A DNA stretch of 22,460 nucleotides from Byssochlamys sp. IMV 00236 (lineage: Eukaryota; Ascomycota; Eurotiomycetes; Eurotiales; Thermoascaceae), in contig MSJH02000244.1 of the NCBI GenBank assembly GCA_001931875.2, positions 1 through 22,460 on the forward strand. Reading direction: 5' to 3'. Below the pieces are notes generated by a model. That model ran no database searches and was not told the DNA's origin. It worked only from the letters and a program-made list of their open reading frames with translations. A program made the position numbers and the translations under genes. Within the stretch, counting starts at the first letter, position 1; each line of letters starts with the position of its first letter. Positions 12,381 to 20,321 of this stretch are shown one piece after another.

Positions 12381-12818
12381 ATGGCTACGTAGAGTTTGTA
12401 GAATAAAAGACACGTATCTAAGATTAACCACTATTCATAGTGAACCACCAAAGACAACACCCATTACTGTCTCAGAACTTAGAAAGTATGATGGCTCTGA
12501 CCCATCGCTTCCTATTTATGTAGCTATCAAAGGCGATGTATTTGACGTTTCGAATAACACTGCATCTTATGGAAAGGGTGCTGGATATAACGTGTTTACT
12601 GGAAAAGATTCCTCCAAGGTAATAGCTACTCTTCTTCTTTTTAAGTCCTCATTGACACGGTTTTAAATTAGGCTCTCGGAAAGTCTTCTTTAAAACCAGA
12701 AGATTGTATCGCAGACTATAGTGAACTGACTCCAAAAGAAATGGAAACATTAGATCAATGGTATGCTTTCTTTGCGAAAAGATATAATATTGTTGGAAAA
12801 GTGGTGCCTGATAACTAA
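12381..12818 (+). CDS. Dap1/MAPR family cytochrome b5-like heme-binding protein
   Basis: Member of the membrane-associated progesterone receptor family (yeast Dap1), heme-binding proteins that support cytochrome P450 enzymes of sterol synthesis. Model: exon 12381-12388 (only 8 nt), intron 12389-12440, exon 12441-12618, intron 12619-12671, exon 12672-12818, giving 110 aa. The cytochrome b5 fold is seen in SELRKYDG, PIYVAIKGDVFDVS and YGKGAGYNVFTGKDSSKALG, the last being the family's conserved Tyr/Gly-rich block. No transmembrane helix is present, as in short Dap1-type proteins. The tiny first exon was chosen because the b5 frame has no ATG before the domain, and splicing ATGGCTAC to the acceptor at 12440 restores a start in frame with canonical sites. 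An AATAAA lies at 12837-12842. Family call strong, first exon less certain. Confidence 0.85.
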
Positions 12819-12836
12819 AGGAAAAAGCATTTATCC

Positions 12837-12842
12837 AATAAA
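12837..12842 (+). terminator. Putative polyadenylation signal of the Dap1-like gene
   Basis: AATAAA starts 19 bp after the stop codon. This is the canonical polyadenylation hexamer, though fungal signals are loose, so the assignment is tentative. Confidence 0.4.
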
Positions 12843-12920
12843 AAAAAGAGGTCTACACGCGCCCCCCTTCTCTATCCTCTGTTTCACTTTTTCTTCCTTC
12901 TTTCTTTCTTTCATTCTTTG

Positions 12921-14008
12921 ATGGCAACCTTGAACAATTCACCCATTCAACAGCATTGGTCATACTTTATCTCTGGCTTAGAGGATGCCTCTTGCTGGCC
13001 AAAGTCGTTTATATTATTATACACGTAATAAGTGTATCTATGTATCATACTTCACCTTTATATTAACGTGACCAACAGTTCAAAGAGCATTCAAAAGGCA
13101 ATATTGACCACTTTGGCTTTGAATGGAATATTATTCCTAGGTGGACAAATCTTTTTAGAAAGCTATTATCCTAAAACATTCCTTGGATGTTCTTATGTGG
13201 TAAAAATGATAATATGCAAAAAGAAGATGATAGTAATATCAAACCGTATAGCATCTATTGGGCTTTCCAATGTACTTTACACTCCTCGGGTTAAACGGAC
13301 GGTTCTTTAGTAAAGTAGCTGAGAAATCATACCAGATTCAGGCTAGTCAACAGCAACAAAAGACAGCTACAAATCCTGTTCAGAATGTAGCCTCTGGTAT
13401 ATACACGGTTATTTTATACATCAACTGTGGTATCACTGCTGCACTCTTGTCTAAAGTGCCTTTTATCGGAATCTTTCTATCTTTTCTGATGAATTGTATC
13501 ATAACATCTTATTATTGTTTTGAGTAAGCATCTAACCTTAACCTTATTTCAGCTGACTAACCTTTCTCTCTCTCTTAGGTACAAGTGGGTCTATATGGGT
13601 TGGAATATTGAACAACGGCTATCCTATATGGAAAAGCATTGGTCTTTCTTCTTGGGCTTTGGGTTTCCAATGACCATTTTGACCTTTTTCCTTAGCTTTC
13701 TTCGATCTGGTGCTATATTCAACCTTGTTTATCCTTTTGTAAGTTTTAAAATATGCCGCTTTTCGTATCTAATCTTTTTATAGTTCATCATCATGGCCAT
13801 GTTGGCAACCCCAAGAGCAAGTACACCATATAATCAAAAGTTAGCATCTGGTGTCAATGCTCAATCAGAATGGATATTGCCAAACAGAATTGCCATCTTT
13901 TACCCTGTAAGAAAACTTAATGATGTGGTCATTCTCATCATTCGCCTTGTCAGCGGCATCCGCGTTTCTTCCGAAAAGAAAATTGAACAATCAAAGAAAG
14001 AACAATAA
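12921..14008 (+). CDS. EI24/EPG-4 family multi-pass membrane protein
   Basis: Similar to EI24 (etoposide-induced 2.4; EPG-4 in worms), ER membrane proteins linked to autophagy in animals. Model: exons 12921-13024, 13079-13199, 13252-13523, 13579-13738 and 13784-14008; introns of 45-55 nt, all GT-AG; 293 aa. The best family match crosses intron 3: YYCFEYKWVYMGW, then EQRLSYMEKHWSFFLGFGFP, typical of the EI24 core. At least four hydrophobic segments are visible: AILTTLALNGILFLGG, FPMYFTLLGLNG, IYTVILYINCGITAALL with PFIGIFLSFLMNCI, and the FFLGFGFPMTILTFFLSFL region running to LVYPFFIIMAML. The C-terminal tail is Lys/Glu-rich and probably cytosolic. It follows the Dap1-like gene on the same strand and ends tail-to-tail with MAK5. 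The fungal role is unknown. Confidence 0.8.
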
Positions 14009-14009
14009 T

Positions 14010-14015
14010 AATAAA
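14010..14015 (+). terminator. Putative polyadenylation signal of the EI24-like gene
   Basis: AATAAA immediately after the EI24-like stop codon and 12 bp before the MAK5 stop on the other strand. Cleavage downstream of it would place the EI24 3' end inside the MAK5 coding region. Confidence 0.35.
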
Positions 14016-14027
14016 AGGATTTCTAAA

Positions 14028-16504
14028 CTATTTATTACTTTTGTTCGTCTTGCGCTTCTTCACAGTGTGCAAGTCATCTACAGCCTTTGTATTTGTTGAA
14101 GCAGGAAGCACCTTTTGATCTATAAAATATAATATTAATCAAACTTTCTCTTTATATTTGTATATCTTTACCTTTATTCTCTATAAGTCTGTCCACTAAA
14201 CCAGAGACAAGACCACCTGTCAAGAACTTTCTAGATACACCAGCAGGTAATATAGGCTTTTGCAATAATTGGTTCAGTTGGTTCTTTAAGCCATTCACCT
14301 TGGCTTTCTCTCGTTGAAGTTCCTTGTTAGACTTTTGATGACCATTTCCTTGCATCATGTCTTCGTCGAAATCGACATCCATCTCTTGTGCCAGTTTACG
14401 CATCCAATTTTGTTCATGAGCTTGCTTTGATTCTCTATGTTGAATGGAATCAATTTGTCTTGCCAGTTCAACACGTTCCTTCATAGACCTCAAGATATTT
14501 AGGTCAACAGGGAACATGGGGTATTCTTCTCCCTTTCTCAAAGTCTGGCATAACTTTTGATACACCTTTGTTTCCTCTGGTCCACATAATAGCAATGAAA
14601 CACCATCACGGTTGGCACGAGCTGTACGACCACTTCGATGGACATAAATCTCTCCTGATCGTGGCAATTGATAGTGAATGACGTGTCCAACTAAGGGAAT
14701 ATCCAAACCACGAGCAGCCACATCTGAGGCAACCAAGACAGCCTTATCATTTGCCTTAAATCTATCTAAATTCTTCAAACGTTGCTTCTGCTGCATTTGA
14801 GCGTGTAAACCGAGTACTTCAATATTTAGCAATTTGAACACGGGCACCAGACGACGAATAGAGTCAATTGAATTGACAAAGATGATCGTACGACCAGGAT
14901 AGCGCGTAACAAAGTAGTAGACATACATATCTTTTTCGTTTTGAAGACATTCAATCTTGGCTTCCAACAGACGAGATGCTACCATGTTTTCAGATGTGAT
15001 GTCGATCAGTGCTGGTTCTTGATCAGCAAATTCAATACGACTCAAGAGATCATCCATTGTGCCTGTCGGTTGAGGTGTGATCTTTCTCTTCTTTGTCTTG
15101 ACATTAAAGCGAATGTCTTTGTTGAGTGTTGCGGTAAAGATGAACGTCTGGTGAACGCCAAGATCTTGAGGCAGCACTTTTCTCGTACCATCTTTCACCT
15201 GTTCTGGCCAATCCGTTGTACTTTGTCTCTTGGTGGAAATCGAATTCAAAATGTTGGTCAGTTCTTCAAAGTGGCCCTTTTCTAACATACGATCAGCTTC
15301 ATCAAGGACAAGGAATTTGATATGCTTCAACATATCCATGTATTCTTGATTGCTTGAAAAAAGCTCCCAAAGACGACCCGGAGTGGCAACAATAATGTCA
15401 GGTTTGTTCTTTAATAATCTTTCTTGCTTCTGAACTGACATACCACCCACAATAGCCACACAACGAGTGTCAGTGAATAATGCTATATTCGAGATATGCT
15501 CCTTCACTTGAATGGCCAGTTCACGTGTAGGTGTTAGAATCAAACCAGCAAGTCCTTCTTTCTGATGGGTGGCAAGGTAATGCACAATGGGAATACCAAA
15601 GGCCAGCGTCTTACCGGAACCTGTTTCAGCTGAACCAACGATATCACGACCACTCAAGGCTAAAGGAAGTGTCTTTTCTTGAATAGGTGTAGGCGTACTG
15701 AATTTATGGTATTTCAAAGCATTTACAATAGGCTCAGCCAATTGAAGATCGTTCCAAGCAGATACATCAACAGTTGTGTCAATATCATCTACTGTCGGTC
15801 GCTTCTTTCCTTCCGGTTTTTTCTTTTCTTCTTCTTTTTTAGGTTCTTTTTCAGTCACTTCTACTTCTTCTTCAAGTTTTTTCACTTGTGCCATCAATCT
15901 TTCCAGGTCCTTCTTTTTCTTTTCCAATAGCTTTTGTGCCTTTGTCTTTTTTGATTGTGTTTCGCTTTCCTTCTGCTTATTGTCATCATTTGGCTTTTCT
16001 GTAGTGTCTGTTATTTCCATGTCATCTCTTTCGATCTCATCTTCGACTGTATCGATCTCTCCTTGTACGATCTTACTGTCTTTGTTACCCTTAGTATCAT
16101 CCTCTGTCTTGGCAGCCAATTCTTCATCAAATGTGTCCAAATCGTAGTATTTGCCTGTTTCCTCAATACTGAGAGGAGCAGTAGGCTCAGCCTTCTTTGT
16201 TGGTTTACGATCTGTTTTTTTGATTCTCTAAGAAAATAATAAACAAACCGTTTTCTTTATTTTTTTTTTCTCTTACTTTAAACTTGGCTACTTTTCCTGT
16301 TGTTTCGTCTCCTTCATATTCTATTTCAACATCACTAATTTCTTCCAAACAAAGAAATCCTCCTACGTCGTCTGTCAAAAAAGCGTCTGAAGTTCCTGCT
16401 GATTCTGACCAATCCCAAGAATTGATGTCTCCTGTTAGCTCTTCATATTCTATTTGAGACTTTTTCTTTTTGAGATTGTTGTTGTTCTTCTTTTTTATGG
16501 CCAT
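14028..16504 (-). CDS. MAK5: ATP-dependent RNA helicase MAK5 (DDX24 family), 60S ribosome assembly
   Basis: DEAD-box helicase, expected in the nucleolus for 60S subunit maturation. Model: exon 16504-16277 (76 codons), intron 16228-16276, exon 16227-14172, intron 14120-14171, exon 14119-14028, giving 791 aa, near yeast Mak5. Motifs in order: FSTPTPIQ (Q motif, about 252-259), AETGSGKT (I, 276-283), PTRELA (Ia), TPGRL (Ib), DEAD (II, 385-388), TAT (III, in place of the usual SAT), ASDVAARGLDI (V) and HRSGRTAR (VI). Between II and III lies the insertion around WPEQVKDGTRKVLPQDL, typical of the Mak5/DDX24 group. The N-terminal 100 residues carry SWDWSE and IEYEGDETTGKVAKFK, also Mak5-like, followed by a charged Lys/Glu coiled-coil stretch. 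The tail is basic, probably with a nuclear localisation signal. Confidence 0.94.
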
Positions 16505-16615
16505 TGGATCAAAACGTTAGATCTCAAAAAATGATACAAAAAATTGAAATACAGTTTCCTTGTCAAAAAGCCACCTCTTTTTTTTTTATATTTATGCCAA
16601 AAGATATTTTTATTA

Positions 16616-18207
16616 TTACTCAGAACAAACATTATCATCAGAAGATTCCAGCAAGCTATAGAATAGAGTCAAAACATAGAGTCTTTGATTAATATCTTAT
16701 AGTTACCTATATTGCTTGAGTAAGACACATTCACCACCATTCTCCAAGTCAATATTGTATTGATAAAAGTAACCCTCGGATGTGACAACCATGACTTGTG
16801 GCGTAGTACTACATAAATAAGGTTAATTAATGTAAAATGACATCTATAGGGATTATACCTGCTTAATGCCACTAAGCTTCTTATACCCGCACTTGGTAAC
16901 TTGAGTTGAGCAAAATCTCGAGTAGGCTCCCACATCTCGGTGATAACATCGGGTAAATAAGATCCAACACTTCCAGCTAAATTACGACCCAAGTGCATAG
17001 ATGAACGTCGAAGCATTTGTCTGTAATAAAATGAATAAGCTCTCTTTTTTGATATGCCCTCTTTAGAGCAAGACTCTTACCCAACACTAGAACCTCTTCC
17101 ATTCACTTCTTTCTCTTGTAATTCCTTCTCATATGATACATGATTATGAACCGCGCCGGGACTGTTTCCGTTTGCCGCTAACTTGAAGATATGAACAGTT
17201 TCTGTGTCACTAGACACACATAAAAGAGAACTGACAAGATTAAATGACATGGAATAAATTTTTGCAGGATACGATCCTCGTCTGAACTGATAAACTTTGG
17301 TTGCATCCAGTGTTGAAAAGATTCTAATCACGGTTCCCTATTAAAGTGTTATTATGACGAAAACGGTTTGAGCCTTATACATACCTTTTCACTTGCCGTA
17401 GCAAGTAAAGTACCTTCAGAGTTCATTGACAGACAGCTGACAGGACTCTTGTGTGCTTGAACGATGTTTGTCGTTTGTGGACCAAGTGCGTCAAACAGCT
17501 CTACATCTCCAGATACATAAAGCGTGTTAGAAGATTGGCTAGTTGGAGAAAAAGGTGAAGTAGAAGAACGTGCAGGATAAGCAATAAAGCAGTTTTCACT
17601 AGAAGGTGATAAGGCACAGATGGCTATTTGAAGTTTAATTTATTCTTTTCTCATATCAAAGGTATTCTCTTACCATTTGGATTGGGGTTGGTCTCGATGG
17701 TATGAAGTAGTTTCATGTTACTGATATCATATAGATAGATCTGTTCTTCCAATACTACAATCAATCTCCTCCTGTTCATCTTTACAGCCAGGATAGCAGT
17801 AGGAAAAGATAATTCACAGATAGTTGTTTGCCTCTGTTATACACAAAAGTTACTATCTTTTATCACACATATATTTATATATATATATATATATATACTT
17901 TTGTATTTATAATCTGTAGTTGTCTTGGTGAGAGAGCAGGACATTCACCAGCACCTACCAAGGCAACAAGTGAAGTACAAAAAAGCATTTCTACAATACC
18001 TGTTCCTCCTGATTCTATATACATTTATACATTCGACATTAGTATCATTACTTGCTTTTATTTGACTTTACGTTTTGAATAACATTTTCCAAAGGGATCA
18101 CAATTGTATATCCTGTAGCCTCTTTCAGTTCCGACTGATATACAACTAAAGTCTTGATTGAAGTTTAAGAAAAGTATCTCATTAGTGCTTTTATCTCCAA
18201 GGTTCAT
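16616..18207 (-). CDS. ATG18: PROPPIN ATG18 (WIPI family), phosphoinositide-binding WD-repeat protein
   Basis: Seven-bladed propeller that binds PI3P and PI(3,5)P2, acting in autophagosome formation and vacuole membrane control. Eight exons: 18207-18072, 18014-17899, 17833-17674, 17623-17385, 17337-17081, 17020-16859, 16808-16707, 16655-16616; 403 aa. It opens with [22 protein letters not shown], the usual PROPPIN first blade (shown in parts: [16 protein letters not shown]). [34 protein letters not shown] and [16 protein letters not shown] follow. The lipid-binding FRRG motif is intact at 235-238. The C-terminal end [18 protein letters not shown] needs the last 51-nt intron; without it the frame stops early. 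The ATG at 18207 is the first in frame before blade 1. The gene sits 111 bp downstream-flanking MAK5 on the same strand, and its start faces the inhibitor gene across 359 bp. Confidence 0.95.
17876..17897. repeat. (TA)11 microsatellite in ATG18 intron 2
   Basis: Perfect TA run just inside the donor site of the 65-nt ATG18 intron 17834-17898. It follows the donor GT at once, so length changes could affect splicing efficiency. Confidence 0.9.
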
Positions 18208-18566
18208 TCTCTTTATTTATTGCGTCGTGTGGGAAGGGAAGAAAAAAAAGGTACAGTCTGGTGCATTGATGAACGGCGTTGACAAATCAGAGGACTTTAA
18301 AATGAGAATGACGCATGACCGGGCGTGGGCGTGCCTAGTTCATGCCCACAGCATGAATAGAGCTGCAGAAATAATTTGACAAATCAGACTTTTAATCTCT
18401 TGCTTTTTTAAAGGCACATGATTAGGTGAACTTATAAGCACAGCTTTTATTCCTCTAAAGGCTAGTAGACATTTTCAAATAACGTCTAACACAAACTATA
18501 TAAATGAATGCAACTAGTGTTTCTTTTTTTCCTTTTTCCTTTTTCTTTTATAAACTACGCACAAAC
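18208..18566. promoter_or_regulatory. Shared divergent promoter region, ATG18 and inhibitor gene copy 1
   Basis: The 359 bp between two divergent starts. A GC-rich island in AT-rich DNA (about 18318-18355) contains a 9-bp inverted repeat with a 7-bp spacer: GTGGGCGTG at 18325-18333 and CATGCCCAC at 18341-18349 (one mismatch). A T/C tract at 18521-18547 precedes the inhibitor ATG and is also found, identical, in the inverted copy at the right edge. A small open frame covers 18158-18379 but overlaps the ATG18 start and has no recognisable product. Confidence 0.5.
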
Positions 18567-18848
18567 ATGTCTGAAAGTGAACAAAGTAAATGGCACGAAA
18601 AATTAGTTGGCAAGTATATAGTCGAAGATGATGCACCTACTACGCTTTCCGAGGGAGAGGTAAGTGTCTAAAAAAAGTGTTTTTAGGTTATTGATGTTTA
18701 TGCATCCTAGTATGTTCGCGCCAAGGATTTACCAAAGCCAAACAGAGTTCTTTTTGCCAATAGCATAGTGACAACAGATTATATGACAGACAGACTTAGT
18801 GTGTTTGTCGATGATAACATGAAAATAATGCAAACCTTTTATGGTTAA
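18567..18848 (+). CDS. I78-family (potato inhibitor I-like) peptidase inhibitor, copy 1
   Basis: Small predicted serine-peptidase inhibitor. Exons 18567-18659 and 18711-18848, intron 18660-18710 (51 nt), 76 aa, the normal size for the I78 family. Family features: an N-terminal W and LVGK block (WHEKLVGKYIVE), central DLPKPNRVLF, then VTTDYMTDRLSVFVDD, corresponding to the family's VTxDYRxDRLN segment near the reactive site, and a final Gly. The usual Arg of DYR is Met here, and the C-terminus differs sharply from the inverted copy. No signal peptide is seen, so a cytosolic or vacuolar peptidase is a more likely partner than a secreted one. It is divergent from ATG18. An AATAAA follows at 18900-18905. 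Confidence 0.8.
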
Positions 18849-18899
18849 ATGATAATGTCATTGCCAAGAGACCGTTGTCAAGGCAATATGTCTGTTAAT

Positions 18900-18905
18900 A
18901 ATAAA
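18900..18905 (+). terminator. Putative polyadenylation signal, inhibitor copy 1
   Basis: AATAAA 52 bp after the stop codon, conserved in the inverted copy at 22072-22077 on the minus strand. Conservation in both arms supports a 3'-end role. Confidence 0.45.
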
Positions 18906-18935
18906 ACTAAAGATGTATATTTTTCATAAACATTA

Positions 18936-19171
18936 TAATGATATCACTATTGTTCAATCAGTTTATTGAAAACCCCTGTTTGAGACCACAATAGAAGATT
19001 GCTGCAATGATAGTAACATTCATGCCCCTCTTTATCTTTGTCTTTACAACAGATTGTTCGCCTTTTCGCATCCCTTCTTCATTGGTTTTTTATTAGTGTA
19101 GAAAAAACTGTAAATGGTTTAAGAATTGGATGTTTATTTTTATAATGAAAAAAAATAAAGACAAGACAGAA
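18936..19171. other. Gap between left repeat arm and MULE remnant
   Basis: AT-rich, with no open frame of note. It does not match the DNA inside the right arm, so the inverted repeat ends near 18935. It probably holds the 3' flank of the transposase remnant. Confidence 0.4.
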
Positions 19172-20044
19172 CTATTGCTGTCTTGCAGGTCTTGATTGGG
19201 GTACAGAACAAACGTTCTCTACAATTGATATCAGTTGTCTTGATGCGCTTACCAGATTATCTAAACCTTCTGGATTATCCTTCAATTGCTTGATCTTTTC
19301 ATTGTACTTGGTAATTAAGATACGAATGTTTTGGTTCGCGCTTTCTAATAGCTCACGGCATAGAAGGTTTTGGTTATAATGTGGGGTATCAGGTCTTTCT
19401 TGCTGAGCAACAGGGGCAGGAGCACGAGGAGAAAAAGGCAGCTTGGTTACGCGGCTGACCAAAAAAATATACCTACACATCTTTGTTTGATCAGGGCAGC
19501 TGCAGTTATTCAGAAAGCCTTCTTTGGTATCCATCTCGTAGAAGAGGATGTTTTCAGTGAAGGATTTGCACTGGTAAACATTTTCTTCGAGCTGTTCTAC
19601 CATGGAACAGGCTACGTCGTAATCAATGTAGTATGCTGCTCTTCTCTTCTTTTCTTCGTTGATTATCAAGCGAAACCTACCAAAATCATGCGCAGCTTTG
19701 ATTGTATCCTTCCAATAATCTAATGTTACCACTTGAAATAAAACATAGACTAGGCAATCTACACGCAAAGAGCGAGAGCGGCCAAGATAGAACGTCTTCA
19801 ATTGGTTATGATACGATTCTACCAGATTGTTAGTGTGGAAAGAAGCATTCTATAAACAGACAGAAAAGTTGGATTTTAGTAAACTGGAGCAATAAGCATT
19901 AATGATTACCTGTCTCCACGCTTTGGACCACAATTCCTTTCTTGGAAGCCACAAACAGTTGAGATACGTAAGAAATACTTTAAATTCTTTATTTGAATTT
20001 CTTATTTTATAACGAATATCTTTATTATTTTTAGTATTTCTTAT
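19172..20044 (-). pseudogene. MULE-type transposase, C-terminal fragment with SWIM-like motif
   Basis: Remnant of a Mutator-like element transposase. Exon 20044-19910, intron 19850-19909 (60 nt, GT-AG), exon 19849-19172; about 270 codons open. Splicing joins LWSKAWRQ to NASFHTNNLVESYHNQLKTF, a block I recognise from the region after the catalytic domain of MULE/SWIM proteins. A SWIM-like motif follows: CSC, then six residues, CRY. In the family this is CxC...CxH, so the last ligand appears changed from His to Tyr (one C-to-T step). A Pro-rich linker and helical tail end the protein. The N-terminal catalytic DDE domain is missing: upstream in frame is a stop at 20045-20047 and no start. It is best read as a truncated transposon gene, though a domesticated fragment cannot be excluded. 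Confidence 0.65.
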
Positions 20045-20321
20045 TTATGGACAAAAGAATGTTTGCTTACTTTTCTGAGGCAATTGTTATAAGACTTTTA
20101 ATTATCTTAATTCACCGTTGTAGGCTCAAAAAGATAATGGCCAAAACAGAAAGAAAGTTTGCCTGAGATTAAATATTCTTTTTATAGAAAAGGGGTTCCA
20201 TCAGTGTTGTCAATAGAATAAACAACAATTGATAAATTATAGCCACCTTTGAATAGATTTGATCATTGTTGTTCATCTTCCCTTTTCCTTTCTCTCCTAT
20301 AACTGATCTTCTGTATTCCTA
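20045..20321. other. Gap between the two opposed transposon-gene remnants
   Basis: AT-rich sequence between the MULE fragment (minus) and the Fanzor-like pseudogene (plus). I cannot recover the missing transposase catalytic domain from it in any frame. It may include the promoter of the plus-strand gene (pyrimidine-rich near 20275-20300). Confidence 0.4.

Larger units (their letters stand above)
18517..18935. repeat. Left arm of a long inverted repeat carrying inhibitor gene copy 1
   Basis: This 419-bp stretch is repeated in reverse complement at about 22042-22460. By eye there are roughly 30 differences, unevenly spread: three in the first 248 bp (leader, exon 1, intron, start of exon 2), about 22 in the next 77 bp (end of exon 2), then few until the match decays after the AATAAA. 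The outer limit is unknown because the right arm reaches the window edge. Confidence 0.9.

Noticed and set aside
15776..16147. Ser/Phe-rich plus-strand open frame of 123 codons
   Set aside because: It is the antisense shadow of the Lys/Glu-rich N-terminal part of MAK5; the composition is explained by the complementary codons.
18158..18379. 73-codon plus-strand open frame in the ATG18 upstream region
   Set aside because: It overlaps the ATG18 start and promoter, shows no conserved motif, and is low-complexity in part.
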